The notes under the pieces: generated by a model
What the model was told of the DNA's origin: nothing
Database searches by the model: none
What the model saw: only the letters and a program-made list of their open reading frames with translations
In this document: piece after piece, positions 1 to 28,453 of the stretch
Position numbering within the stretch: the stretch's first letter is position 1
How the letters are laid out: each line of letters begins with the position of its first letter
DNA from: Lota lota
Taxonomy: Eukaryota; Chordata; Actinopteri; Gadiformes; Lotidae
Assembly: GCA_026745465.1 (NCBI GenBank)
Contig: JACYXH010000479.1
Span: 6,723,511-6,787,510 of the forward strand
Direction of reading: 5' to 3'
DNA: 64,000 bases
Position numbers and translations under genes: made by a program

Positions 1-479
1 TTCAGTAGCTAAAATGTGTTGAGGAGGAGTCCTTTTTTAAACATTTAAACATAAACATTTTGCATTGTGGCAAACACTGTTCGACACAATCTTCCAACTA
101 TGAGTTTCAGCTTGGAGAATTCTGCCACTGCTAAAACTAATTTAACCACATCCTAACCTATGGCACAGATCTTCCACCATCTCGCAGAATTTCACAGCAT
201 GGGCACACACGCATTCACGATAACTGTTTTTATGTGCATCCCAGGAAGTTAAACATTTAAATGTCCTTGCTTTATCTGAAGAGCAGCCAAGAATAACTAA
301 ACTATTCTTTTTCAAATGATCCATGAAACAAAGTTATGAATTGAACTGCAACATTAAGCAGCAAATGTTTGTTATTTGTACTTAATAAACGAATACCCGA
401 TAATCAAAATTAGATTTGATACATTTTCTGTCGATCCACCGAAAAATAACAAAAAGCCATCAAAAAACACAACACTGAC

Positions 480-3257
<2,778 letters not shown>

Positions 3258-4820
3258 ATAGATGACTCAAAGAGACTCTGTTGGGACACAAGAAGGCATC
3301 TGTCATGGTGTACATTTACAAAGAAAGTACAATGATTCCCTAACAAGAGGATACAGAATGTATAGCTTTTGGCAGTACTTGCACTCATATATAATTTTCT
3401 TGTCATCTTTAAGCAATGTGAGCAAAAAGCAGTCTCATATTCAGTGTAAGCAGTAAGTCAGAAAGGCTATGATCCACAGACCAACTATGTGACTGCTTTA
3501 CCTTGTCATAAAATAAATAACAACAAAGGAGGCTACTCATTCATACTCCCCATATAACTCTACTGGCAAGTGATTTCAATATCCTAGACCACCAGAAAGT
3601 GTCTCTATTGAGGGGCATATAAGGGAACGATCGGTAGTGAACACAACCTTTTAACTATAGCTCTTCAATATATATTTATATATCGCGGCACAAAATATGG
3701 GGTGCGAGATAGACTTTACAATAAAGAGTATATGTATTTTACATGTTTCATGTTACTCAATCGTGTAAAAGAATGTTTTATAAACACGGATGCCCCGTGA
3801 AATACATCTAAAATCAGATTGCGTCATGTTTCAGGTGTTATAAATGAGGTTTAAATAAGACATTACATTAGTTATATGGCCCCGACCCATAGCCCGTCTG
3901 TTAAGTTTACAAGTGGTGATTAGCATGTATGATTCCAAACTATAACAGTTATTCAATGTGTGTCCAGAGTATTCCGCTTAGAGGCGCGGAATGGCAACGT
4001 GAGAAACGTAGCTTTAGAGGGTTTATCTAGCAATGACAAAACAATACAACAACGTCCGCTGTAAAGCTGGACAGCCTTTAGAGTGTTAACCTAGTAAGCA
4101 TTCACACTGATCTATGCCTAGGTTAGCCCAGTCCATTGGATGCTAGCTGTTAGTAGTGACCACAAGCATTATGCCTTTCTTTAGCTGCTCACCAGTTCTC
4201 TTTTCACGCCGCTCGCATAATTCACGCGTGTAAAACCGCTCTACACGATCCAATTGAGAGTCGAGAAGTCCCTGCAGGATGGACATAAACAGCAGAAAGG
4301 TGCAAGTGAAGCAACGACACAAACAGTGGCAGCTCGGGGGAAACACTTCCGCACCGAGGTATAGGGAACGGAAGCCGACATGCGCGATTTGTGGTTCGTC
4401 ATCCGTGAAGCTGCAAGAGCCAGATGTAATTTGGAGGAAGACTCTTTTGTTATGTCTATAATAAACAAGTTGCTTTTCGTAATACAGCATTATTATATAC
4501 AGTCTGCAATCAAAGACCATGAGGAAAGAGATCACATGTAATGTAGGAAAGGCAGAAAGAGTAAGAAGTGATTCATGTGGGCGTTGTTAACCTCTTTAAC
4601 TCTTCGGACGCAGAGTCACAGCCTGGAGCCTGCAGTAATAGCAAGTAGTGCGTTATACTGTAGTAATCATAATTGTATACAGTTCAGACCGCTAGCAGAA
4701 GTCGTCGAGCCAGAGAAATGAGCAATTTGGAATTGGGACGGCGGAGCCAGAGCTGAATATGAATGCAACATATAATAATATTTTGACTGTGAAGCACTGG
4801 TGGTGGTAACAGGTAGTATC

Positions 4821-4822
<2 letters not shown>

Positions 4823-4894
<72 letters not shown>

Positions 4895-5018
4895 ATCTGT
4901 ATATCTTTCTATATGTCTGTCTATCTATAATAATACATATAATAATAAAAATTAATTGTAATGATTCATTCATGAAGTGCTTTTCAAGACACTCAATGTG
5001 CTTTTACATATTGTGTGT

Positions 5019-5092
<74 letters not shown>

Positions 5093-5124
5093 CTTGGTGT
5101 GTGTCTACTAAATCAATCTAGTTA

Positions 5125-5171
<47 letters not shown>

Positions 5172-5180
5172 GAATGTCTG
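4823..5180. repeat. Compound (GT)n ... (GT)n (CTGT)n microsatellite cluster
   Basis: GT arrays at about 4823-4892 and 5019-5090 are followed by a CTGT tetranucleotide array at about 5125-5180. All three lie within 360 bp of non-coding DNA. Confidence 0.95.
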
Positions 5181-5650
5181 TCTGTCTATTGGTCTATCTG
5201 TATCTATCATATTCATATGTCTGTCTCTATCTCTACAGCTCTCCACTCTCCACCAATCTTTGTTTGTATATATTCACATAAAGAATTTAAATTAATAGGG
5301 GCAGAAAAAAAAGTGCCATCCATTACTTACACTCTTAGACAGTTTTTCCTCTTCTCTCCAGGGTCCAGGGTCTGTTTGTTCCACCTGGACATGAACCGGC
5401 AGGATCACAGGCCTATTGATTAGCTTTTGCAGCTGGCTGTGTACAGCAGAGCCTGGACTTCAGTGGCAAAGCTGCAGCTCCTTCATGTTTAGTGTTCACT
5501 CTGATACTTCCTGTACTGAGCACACAACACAATTAATACAATTGCTGCAACACTGACGATATACTGTTTTGGTTTTTCTGAAGATCAGATTATTTATATA
5601 TTGTGTAATCCAATATTCTAGGCTACCATCTTCTAAGCAAGAAGATAGCA

Positions 5651-5652
<2 letters not shown>

Positions 5653-5727
<75 letters not shown>
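5653..5727. repeat. (AT)n microsatellite
   Basis: A pure AT dinucleotide run of about 75 bp. It ends 14 bp before the large palindrome at 5741-5848. Confidence 0.95.
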
Positions 5728-5729
<2 letters not shown>

Positions 5730-5740
5730 AGGCTATATTG

Positions 5741-5848
5741 TAGCAATGATGGCCAGCCACAGGCCAATTACATTTATGCCCATATATATATATGCCCATA
5801 TATATATGGGCATAAATGTAATTGGCCTGTGGCTGGCCATCATTGCTA
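5741..5848. repeat. 108-bp near-perfect palindrome
   Basis: Arms of 54 bp (5741-5794 and 5795-5848) are reverse complements except for two mismatched pairs next to the centre (5792/5797 and 5793/5796). The outer 40 bp of each arm is unique sequence containing GGCCAGCCACAGGCCAATTA; the inner part is ATATAT. There is no spacer, so it could form a long hairpin or cruciform. No transposase or target-site duplication was identified. Confidence 0.93.
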
Positions 5849-6339
5849 TTGAGTTATTGAGTTGTAATAATCGAGCTGTAGCCGTAATTCACAAAAGGCT
5901 TCAGGGTTTTACCCTGTTGGTACGGCTTTGTTTTGCTGCATGTAGCCTACTGTAAACAATGTATTTATAATAATATTATGTTAATAAAATCCACTTCTAT
6001 ACATTTATGTATTTGTTATTGTAGTTTCCAATCGCATGGATGTGCTACAGTCTTATTAACATTGCCACCGAGGTATGAACAGAAGAGGAGAGAGAAGGGT
6101 GCTTACTGGACAACTAGACAAGCTTGATACGTCACACGTAGGGATTGGATTCTGAAGCAGAAACTTGCCCGCTCAATACGTCACCGCCACAAGAGAGGCT
6201 GGCTATCGCCTCGGATGACATATCCAGCAGCAGCATAATCGAGAGATGCCCCACTGATGCATAAACAAACTGGGACAGCCTACAAAACGGACATCTGTAG
6301 GATATAACATATGATTACCGTGCATGCTTAACATCGAAA

Positions 6340-15835
<9,496 letters not shown>

Positions 15836-17256
15836 GAGATAATTTTGACTTCATCTCCTCGCAGCAGATGACGATTTTTGGATGTCCTGGGACAGATCGA
15901 ATCTCTTGGGAGTTTACTTTTGAGTTTTTTAACACTCTATTTTCAACGGCTAGGGCCAGACACAATTTGGGGCCCAAGAGTTTGTTTTGTGCATCCAAGC
16001 CTTCTTGGCCTCTGCTTTTTCATCTCGCTACACTAAAAACGGTTGGCAGGTCAGGACTACTTGTACTACTGCTGTCCATTTTAACTTTAGGCCAGCAGTG
16101 AGGAGCTTCATGTACTTCTACCTTTTCTTTTTATAGGGCTTGTACATCATGACAACGACCACCTCCCATTTTGGAAGCATAGGACCATTGGATTGTTGGT
16201 TATTATGTTGCTAGTAATGTTTTTTGGTCATTGTTTACTAATCCGTCCAGCGAGACAATTGGGATTAGTCCTCATAGTAACACAACTAAAGAAGGGGTTG
16301 TATGACCTTCAGTAAACTAACAAATTAGGTTTTAAGCAACACAACTTTTAATTAAACTTTGAAAAAGTCTGAACAAATTGGATTAGATCTTTTCAGTGCA
16401 TACTAATGTTACATTCAACCCAAATGGTGCCATTTTTTAACAGTAGTTTTTGAAAAATCATGAACATATTTATTTATCTATATGGCTTGGAAGTGCAATT
16501 TTAACTATGTAGCACAAGACCGGTTATAGGACCACACATTTTATCATATGAGCCACATGGTGGCCTAACTGTTGAGCTCGACCCTAGAGGCACTGTATAC
16601 AACATTCAGAACACTATCATCCTCCTTCCCTGCCATCATTTCCTCTGTTCCCGCTCTCAGGGCAGTGTTGTGCTTGTCCTCCTGTAAGGCTTTCTTCAGG
16701 TGTACTACTGGCTATAGCTTCTCTGGACACTTGAACTGCCTTTCTGCTCCCCCTCTCCTCCTAATATGAAACCCTTCTCTTCCTGTTTCCCACTTCTAAC
16801 AGATGCACTGTGGCCAGAGGATGTAAAGCTCGCTACTCTATGCAACCGATGCGCTTTTCCACACTCTGGCATGTCTTTTCTCTTTTTTCCCCCCTAAATC
16901 ATCAATCAAAGAAATTTGTCTTGACTATCTTTGCTTCCTCCTTTTCATGCTATGTTTAGAGCAGTGCGGTGTTCACATCAAAGATCACAATCCTTTTCAC
17001 CCAATACCTGTCTCATTTAATATTTTGGTAGCGGCATTAACTATTTTGTTTAGCACAATGTAGGTGTGGGATTTTCAAGGTTGCTGACCATATCGCACTA
17101 GTGAGACACAATAGCTATACATTTTAGACAAACGGTATTCAAATTTGTTCAGCTCTAGCTATATATAATTGCTTTATTTAACATGCATTGTAAATATGTA
17201 AAAATGCCTGAAGTGGATTTCTGTTGACTGAATTTGTGTTTCTTATATTTTGGCAG

Positions 17257-17296
17257 TCACTCCGTACCCAAAGCTAGAGCCCCTCTACTGCGATGA
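17257..17296 (+). CDS. cdc14b: Alternative terminal exon of cdc14b
   Basis: After TGGCAG at 17251-17256, the phase-2 end of exon 13 can be joined to give SHSVPKARAPLLR and a TGA at 17294-17296. This short basic tail resembles the human CDC14B ending (ISRTKTVLR). The exon at 15631-15835 instead encodes a CDC14A-like tail. The long 3' untranslated region up to the AATAAA at 17915 favours real use of this exon. Inference from splice phase and similarity; no transcript seen. Confidence 0.6.
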
Positions 17297-17914
17297 GCCT
17301 GGGATCTGAATAGCATGAGGATTGTGTTTTAAAGACTGACCTTGGTGGTCACTTGTTTTGAAATCTGTTTTTGTTTTTATTTTCAATTGCTTTCAAATGT
17401 ATTGAGTCCAGTGCATTTTATTATGAAAGGATCCATGGAAAATGGTCCGGTCTGGATTCAATATTTGTGACATGCTGACATGTAAACTAGTTAAATGGCA
17501 ATTATGTAAAGCGCTTGGTTTATCATGAAACTATTCCATAGAATTGTTGTCTCACCTATTAAAGCATGCATTCGTATTGTAAGGTTTATCAAGTCAGACC
17601 GGCATGTGAATGTGTCATTCCGGGAGTCTACTTTTCAACAAGCACTAAAAGTATATTCCAGTTTTGATGAACAGTATACCAATGGCAGTGCATCCTGCAG
17701 AGATCATGCACACACAGGGTGTTCGTATGTGTCAAGTATTGTGTGCATCAGTCAAGTTCCTGTATTACAGTACTGTAAATAAGCAATTTGATATACTGAG
17801 AATGTCTATTTTGTAAATATTTTGTACGGTTTGATTCATGCTTAGAACTAGAGGAACCCAGCCCTCACGGGGCCCTAACACAAGTAATTATGCTTGGATA
17901 AAACTGGCTTTTTA

Positions 17915-17920
17915 AATAAA
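17915..17920 (+). terminator. Polyadenylation signal of cdc14b
   Basis: AATAAA downstream of the alternative last exon. It faces the habp4 signal (18107-18112) on the other strand, so the two transcripts end within about 200 bp of each other. Confidence 0.65.
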
Positions 17921-18106
17921 CCCAATACTCTACGTCCTGTGTACCGGCTTCATCATTGGCTGCATAACAGTTGACCTGCTTAAATCAAGTTCATGTAGTG
18001 CTTATTGCACATATACACAGATCATGTAAACGTGAAACCACTTAACGTGGCACATTTGCCCCAATATACAAAAACACTATCCGCATCAAATATAATCTGC
18101 AGAAGT

Positions 18107-18112
18107 TTTATT
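18107..18112 (-). terminator. Polyadenylation signal of habp4
   Basis: AATAAA on the minus strand, about 140 bp past the habp4 stop codon at 18249. Confidence 0.65.
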
Positions 18113-18248
18113 TTCCAAGAGTCAGTAACAAGCAACATGAAACCCATCAAACCATGGAACAGCAGAACGCAACAGTGAATAGAGTTGGCTCAAGTGCATC
18201 CCATTTTCACCAGTGGGCAATGGACGTGAGAGTCACAACCCCTTCCAA

Positions 18249-21226
18249 TTATTTTCCAGCCGACAGTGCTGGGAAATCCTCAGGATCATCTGGGTTTGGA
18301 GCCATCAAGTCCACCTGAAAATAGATCCACATGTCTTGACAAATTGATGAATGAATGACCAGGTTGCTGTTACATGTGTGAAGGGGTACATAACCACAGC
18401 CAGGGTATGGGGTTAACAGATCGAAGCACCTACCCTCTCAAATTTGTGGGTGACAACCTCTGGGGTACCCGTTACGGCACCCCGTCTGCCCCGGCCTCGC
18501 CCTCCCCGGGCGGGACGTCCCAGACTCCCGAAGTTTATGTCCAGGCGCGAAGTGATGTCATTTACAGACCTGCGCAGGAAGTGGCCGTCTTCCATATCCT
18601 CCTCTTTGATGTCCTGTGAACGGAAATGGAGCAAAGTGCCGAACATAAGGCAGGTGAAAAGCAGTTTTACTCATCAATACAGTGGCAAAATACCAAATTC
18701 TGGTTCATTAGTGAAGTTGAGGTGTTTGAAAACTTCATACAATAGTCTAGCGCCACACTAGTGGCAATCTACCTAGATGTCAATTTTTAACTGTCCAGCT
18801 AACACGATTCAATTATAACCATCGTACATCAAATCTTAAGGAAGACATCTACAGAATATTCAGGCGATTGAAACTCATGGAGTTGCCATACAATAAGATG
18901 AACAGCATCAGGCATCCCAGGCCTCGTCCTTCAATGAGAGCCAGTTGTGACACGCAAATCATGGCCACCAGCCGGCGACACTGAGTCCATACATGTACTG
19001 ACCTCACGCAGCTTGGACTGGTGAATGACTCTGGCCTTGGACGGCACCTCGGTGTCCGCCTTGCGGAGGTTCAGCTCCGACTTGGGGCGACTGGTCTCCT
19101 GCAGTGCCTTCCACTCGTCCAGGCTCATCTCTATGGCAACCTGGACCACCACCTCTCCTTCCAGGTCTGTTACTCTATTACAAAACACAAGTAGACAAAC
19201 ACAAAAATGCCTCATATTAAAGAGTCATTTAACATTTGCAGATTAACCGTCAACTAGTAATGTCGTGTAAGTTGTAGCTAAAATGGTGGCATGGAAAACA
19301 CTAGTGCTAAATGGTGAATAACTAGCTGCTGGTTTAACATACTGGTCTTCTCCCTCCACTGGGGACTGGGAGTCAGGGTTGACTGAGGCATTAGCTGTCA
19401 CATCCATTACGTCACTGAAAAACAACAAAACTGTCGTAATTTATCTCCGAAGGTGTCCAACTGAAAATAAAAAAAGGGTTCAATTTCTAAATGGAGCTGT
19501 TGAGGGTTCATGTCACCCAATAGTGTCCTGAACGGAGCCCCAGTTCCACGATCCTCTGCCACCCCTCTTCTCATCAGGACAGATGCCTCTGCAACACAGC
19601 GTCAAGTTAAAAACAAGCACAATATTGACAGGATTGATATTTCCACAACAAAAGTTCAAGCAGAACCGGTGCCATTACGTTCCACTCTGCCGCTCGTATT
19701 CCCTCTTGCCCCGGGGATTGAAGATCTCAAAGTTCCTGGGATACCCGGCTCCCCTTCCTCCTCGACCACCTCCTCCTCCTCCTCCTCCTCCTCCTCGCCC
19801 ACCCCTGAAGCCTCCTTGGACCCTGGTGTCAACCTCGCTGTTATAGGAGGACCTGGGGACCACGTTTAAAGATGAGATCACAGGAGCGCTACACAATGCA
19901 TTGAGGTACATGGTCGAGTTGCTTGGTGGGTCGTTCTCACTGGTTGAAATGCAACTGGCTGGTTATCATCCCGAAATAACTAGCGTGGGGTGAAGGTTTC
20001 AAGCACATCGATGTAAAGATATATTCATGTTGTGAAGTATGAAGTACATCCATGTAAAGACATTTCATGTGGTGCGGCTAAGAATTACAGCAAGATTCAT
20101 TTAAGTTAACGCAAAGTGCATCAAAATACGTAATTTGATGCAAATGCATCACAAAGGGGAACACATACATGAGACACCAGCGCTACTGGAAGCGTGCTAA
20201 TTGACAACCTTGTTCAGAATGACATCTTCGCACCTCATTGACAACCCCATGCTGCTTTGTGTCAGGGTGCCTACGTAGGTTTTCCCCTTATGATCCGCAC
20301 CCCATATAACTACATTAGTTCTGCAAATGCAAGGGCTTTCATCAGTGTGCCATAGGCTCAATCACCATTGCGTTAACTCATTGGGTGGCAGTGACCTATT
20401 TACATGAAAATCTTCGAGATTGCCACTTTAAGCTCTTCCATATTTGTTGAATACCTGGGCATGTAGTTTTCCTGGGAATACTGTTCTGGCTCAACCGTTC
20501 GCTCCTCAAACGCAATCCGTCTTGGGGCCCTTTGACCCTCCACTGCGCCCCCTCTGCCCTCGCTGGACATGGGCTCCCGTGTTGGGAGCTTTTTCACTGT
20601 ACAACAGGGCACACAGAAAATATATTAACTTCATAAAGAAAAGAAATAATGCAACTTTATTTTTTTTAATTGATTAAGACCTTTTCAGTACCTCAAAAAT
20701 ATTTGTGTATCCCTACCAAACTTTCATTATGCTGCTCATTTTTCTGCTAGTGTTTGAGACTGCTTGGTACGGCCAGGCAGATAACATTTACCGTAACGTT
20801 TGGGCTAGCGAGATGCAGTTTCAGCAGCTGACAAAGCTGAAGCAAACAGACAACTTTTTGCTTAACTGTACAAAGAAATAAATAGAAACGTCCACTTTCA
20901 CCCTGCTGTATGATTCATAACCTTTTCGTCACCATGTCTCATGCAAAAGGCGGAACAATTCAATTCAGCGTAGAACGAATTTGCGAACCTTTCGTGAGCA
21001 TACCTATTGGAGGAACAGGCTGCTCATCGCCACTGACCGCCACGCGTCTCTCCTTCTGAGATTCCTTCTGGCCAGGCTTCTTCAGCTTTGCTTTCTTAAC
21101 ATCTTCCTTTTTCTTTGCTTTCTCCGTGGTATCCGCCTTGCTGAGCAGGTCGAAGGGGTCAGCATCGTCGTCCAAGAGCTCCCCGAATCTGTTTGCCACG
21201 ACACAGCCATAGGCGTCCGGTAACAT
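18249..21226 (-). CDS. habp4: Intracellular hyaluronan-binding protein 4 (SERBP1 family)
   Basis: RNA-binding regulatory protein of the HABP4/SERBP1 (Stm1-related) family, associated with ribosomes, stress granules and mRNA handling. Eight coding exons on the minus strand: 21004-21226, 20455-20596, 19679-19852, 19517-19588, 19343-19414, 19003-19174, 18434-18613 and 18249-18314. They total 1101 nt (366 residues). The N-terminus reads MLPDAYGCVVANRFGELLDD with DPFDLL, matching the family's GCVVANRF..LLDDE.DPFDIL. An RGG/poly-Gly box follows from about residue 134, then the NPRGKREYER motif. The family core is seen as MSLDEWKALQ and VIHQSKLRE, then RRSVNDITSRLDINFGSL, a second Arg-Gly box and the conserved end PNPDDPEDFPALS. 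The acceptor of the third exon is ambiguous: 19852 or 19837, both in frame. Neighbours cdc14b and znf367 match human 9q22, which favours HABP4 over SERBP1. Confidence 0.94.
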
Positions 21227-23308
21227 TGTGGCCTATGTCAATTAAACCAAGTCAAACTGTTTCTAGTTGTCACTCACAGAACATAACCTACACGACAGTG
21301 ACGAGTTTCGGGAGATTCCTCTTTTCCCCGTTACAATGCGAAGACCCAGACTGGCCTGGACGTAGCTGGATATCCACCGAGTAATTTTTGGAGTTACGTT
21401 TAAGTGGTTGCACGTGCGAAATCGCCCCTTGCACTAATCAACTAAAGATGCCACGCCCCCTGCGCTCATCAACATTCATCTGACACAGTTGGCTCAGTCC
21501 CTTTCTGATTTTTTTCAATCTCCGCATAAAATAGATTTCGACAGTGCGTGGTGTCATCTGCTTTGCCTTCTTGCACGAGCTTGACAGGTTCAATCCACAA
21601 TCATACATTATCCTAGTGGGTTCATGCAGAGTCCATCATCTCAAATAATTATTATATTATCATAGTAATTTAAAACATCTGACAAATCAGAGAGAATGCA
21701 AAATAACATTAACAACATTTCAGTTTGTCTAAGATAAAGAATAAGCAAGCTGTATGTCTTGGGACTCTGAATCATTCTACATTCATGTTTGGATAATAAT
21801 GGCAATTTCTTTGGAGAAATACATTTATAGAGAATGGCCCCATCTAGGGGCTAGAGTGAGAATCGGTTGAATAAAGTGGGGCCTATATTTTATACATCTA
21901 CCTGCAGAACTAGAGAGCAAGGCATTGGTATTAGAAGACTCTCCTTAATAATGGTGATATAGTTAATAAATAACATATATTTGGGGATTAGCAGATTAAT
22001 TTAGATAATTACATTAGTTGGAATGCCAGTGAAGTGTATCAAACTTGAAAAATAGCACTCAAATAATTAATAGGACCCATCACCTTGGCCTTCATGTCTT
22101 CCCATTGAGAGGACATTGCCTCTACAAATATGACTATATTGGTGGAAAATGCCTAATGAAATAACACTGTCATGACCTCAAAATGATATTACACATGGGC
22201 CTACATTCTGATATTTTCTATCATATATGTACATAGGCCTTTATTTAGATACATACCTAATTATTAATAACGAATGAAGCCAAGCTAGTTACAAATAGCC
22301 TATATAGTCAACCATTTGTCGTCAGTCTTTACTGACAAAATCATTAACATTTTATTAAAGTTAGTTTGTTCTAGATCACTAGGCCTTTATGGTGTCTTAA
22401 CACATCGTGCCGAATGTATTCAAATATGATATTTCAAATGTATAAAATTTTGTTTGTTGAACAAAATCCTGTTTGCAAAATATCTTTTTACGCAAGTCAT
22501 GAACATGGAAAAATAGTACATAATCAGCAATATTTCCATAAAACACTAAATATCAAAAATCACTCAAACTCTATCCGCGTCGACTCTGTCACACAGTGCA
22601 CCCTTTGTCTCAGCATCTTTCCAGGCAACATTGCATAACTTTGGCGCCACTGAATCCGTGTTTCCTTACCCTTTAAATCTACCCAAAATGTAATAACATA
22701 AACAGACGTCGCAGCGCGGGAAAAGACATCTGCGCAACAGGCAAATAAAGTTAACCGCCCTTCCTTTTCATTGGCGACATTGCTGTTGGACATGCGCGGT
22801 ATGCGTCTCTATTGGACAGTGCACGAAGGCGCGTAACGAATGTTCAAAGCTCATTGGGTGGAACGCATCCACCAATAACTATCTCGAGTGCATCTCTGCG
22901 CATGTCATTGGCTGCATGACGCTCCGGTGGGCTTGCTTGTTCTCCTACTGCTCCTGTAATAGGTTATTTCCGACACATGTGGCATCATCCCGTTAACGGA
23001 TTTGTTGGTGAACTAGTCAGGCGCGATTTGCAACGCGGGATACAGACATTTCCGAGGATTCGTATACTTCATTCAGTCCGCTGTGAGCGTAGAAATATCG
23101 AGTTATAGTTTTGTATATTTATATATTTCATAGCAGTTAAGTAGACCTACTTGCTATTCTGCTGCTTTGGAAATGACCGGTGCATTTACGCCCGGCTGAA
23201 ATACATACTTTGCGTTTGGGACCATATGTTTTTTAGCTCGACTTTTGAGCGATATTTTGCCATTCAGTTGACACTGCGATTTTAAGGAGTTTTTTCTATA
23301 CCACGGCG
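21227..23308. other. Divergent intergenic region habp4/znf367
   Basis: About 2.1 kb between two genes transcribed away from each other. The first 1.3 kb is AT-rich with nothing recognisable. The last 0.7 kb is CpG-richer and holds a cluster of CCAAT boxes and E2F-like sites, listed separately. Confidence 0.7.
22640..22911 (+). promoter_or_regulatory. NF-Y (CCAAT) and E2F-type site cluster upstream of znf367
   Basis: Five CCAAT/ATTGG pentamers lie at 22770, 22811, 22853, 22872 and 22907, spaced 19-42 bp. Upstream are E2F-like TTTGGCGCC (22640-22648) and GCGCGGGAAAA (22714-22724). CCAAT arrays with E2F sites are typical of cell-cycle promoters, which fits ZNF367 being a cell-cycle-linked gene. 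Motifs are seen; function is inferred. Confidence 0.6.
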
Positions 23309-26639
<3,331 letters not shown>

Positions 26640-28279
26640 GCGCTCTCCGGGCTTCCCTCTCGCTCCCGGGACTCCCGTCTCCCGTCTCTCCTCTCTGTCC
26701 TATCCCGTAGTCCCGTTCTGCCTTTCTGTATAGTATGTGCAGTAGGAACCGCCGTCGCGCCAGTACAGGTATTCTATGTTGGGTCAAACCAGATGTGGGG
26801 GGAGAAGGGGAAGAAGAAGAAGAAGTGAACCGGCCTCTTTTATAGTCTGTCTGAATAGACTATCACGTTTCTCCTAATCCTCGGCACAACACCAGGAGGA
26901 AACAAGCTAAAGCACCTTATTCAGCTTTGATTTTCCTTTTTTTTTTTTTTTTTATAATTTTAGGCTGCTATGATTGTAGGTTTGTTGATATGAAGAATGT
27001 TTTTGTCTTCTGACCTCTCTAAAAGGGAAAGAGGGAGTACAATTATGTTTTTGTTTTGTTTGCACTTTGGTAACGAGTTCTTTTTTATAAGTATATTGTG
27101 TTTGTTAGGCGGATGTGTGTGTGTGTTTGTGTGTGCGTGTGTGTATGGATTAAGGTCAGATGGACAGAACGGTAAAAGGGGGTGGTCAGACATAGGATTT
27201 TGCAGTTATATCCGTAATCTTTTACCCAAAACTTTGTCAAATGGCTTCTGGATCTGGCTCGTTCATCTCCAGCATTGATGATACAGTGCTGCTGCTACTG
27301 ATGACGTTGAGTGTGTGTGTATATATTTATATATAACAAAGAAGAGTTTTGTACCTTGGCTTGCAGCATCATTGTTTTCTCATTAAGAATTAACCGGTGT
27401 GGGACGGATGAATGATTGCTGAACGTGTGCAAATTATGACTAAAGCAGCCATTGTTTGTGAATGAGAGGTTAACATTTCAAGCCTAATCAAAGGTACCAA
27501 GTAGATTTTCGAATGTAAAAGAAAAATACATTTCTTTGCATGTTATTTCACTTTGACAACTGCAACTTAAGAAAATTCTAATATATATATATTTGAACTT
27601 AGCACTGAGACCACGAGGTCTGTAAAGGAACAAATTCTAATTTCTATAAACCATTTGGAGAGTTGCAAGTCATGCATCTAAGGATTAAGCTTGAAATGGA
27701 ACACATTTGGCTAATCATTAGGCAAGTCATGACAAATTACATTTGTCACAAACTGATTTGTGTAGCACTGGTGTTTTGAGACTTGTCAACAACACTACAT
27801 CTTCTGGCACTGTTTAATTGGCCAAGTATTTTAGTAGTGTTTTTCTTCTTAATCATGAAAGTCTGACATTTGCTTTAATGTTCAAACATATTTGATTATT
27901 ACCATAAGTTTGGAATAATTTGATTTGATTAAATTCAGTTGAATAGTTGATCATCAAAACACCAAATAATTACTATTGCTCAAAATGTTTTATACGATGG
28001 AATTATTCTAACCTATAGTTTATTATGTCGTGTGAGGAACCTGGCATATGATAAATATACACCATGTTAGAGAATAGAGTGCACAATCTATAAAGAGCTC
28101 TAAAGTTGACACTTAGTTTCATTATTAACATCTGGTTTTCCTTTTCTGAATGGATCATTAACATTTGTACATGTTTGTGGCGTATAAAGAACGTGAAACT
28201 GCTTGCTTGGTAGAAATGTTATAACAGGAAGCAACTTCTAACAAGCTGTCCACACTGTTTGTACAAGGTCTTCAATAAA
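26640..28279 (+). other. Presumed 3' untranslated region of znf367
   Basis: No coding potential. It contains a poly-T run (26937-26954), a short GT stretch (27115-27142) and an AATAAA at 28274-28279 that could end the znf367 transcript. The extent of the UTR is inferred. Confidence 0.45.
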
Positions 28280-28373
28280 AAATAAGTCATATGACTTTGT
28301 CTCAGAACAAAAGTGATTTTCAATGATCGATAGTGGGAAAGACTTTACAAATGTGGAATGACATAGTGAAATA

Positions 28374-28386
28374 TTTATTTTTTATT
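28374..28386 (-). terminator. Polyadenylation signals of slc35d2
   Basis: Two AATAAA hexamers on the minus strand (28374-28379 and 28381-28386), about 70 bp past the slc35d2 stop codon at 28454. They lie about 100 bp from the convergent znf367 signal. Confidence 0.6.
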
Positions 28387-28453
28387 TTATAAAAGAAATT
28401 GCAATCAGGAAATTATTATAGTTTGCTCCAATATTGAGCACAATTGTGGAAGG

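Larger units (their letters stand above)
3258..6339. other. Divergent intergenic region fbxl17/cdc14b
   Basis: About 3.1 kb between the fbxl17 start (minus) and the cdc14b start (plus), so it should hold both promoters. No convincing coding exon was found. It contains two (GT)n arrays, a (CTGT)n array, an (AT)n array and a 108-bp palindrome, listed separately. Two TACGTCA half-CRE motifs (6128-6134 and 6177-6183) lie 160-210 bp before the cdc14b ATG; their use is inferred only. Confidence 0.6.

Noticed and set aside
19510..19869. 119-residue plus-strand Ser/Pro-rich frame
   Set aside because: Antisense shadow of habp4 exons, including the Gly-rich RGG box.
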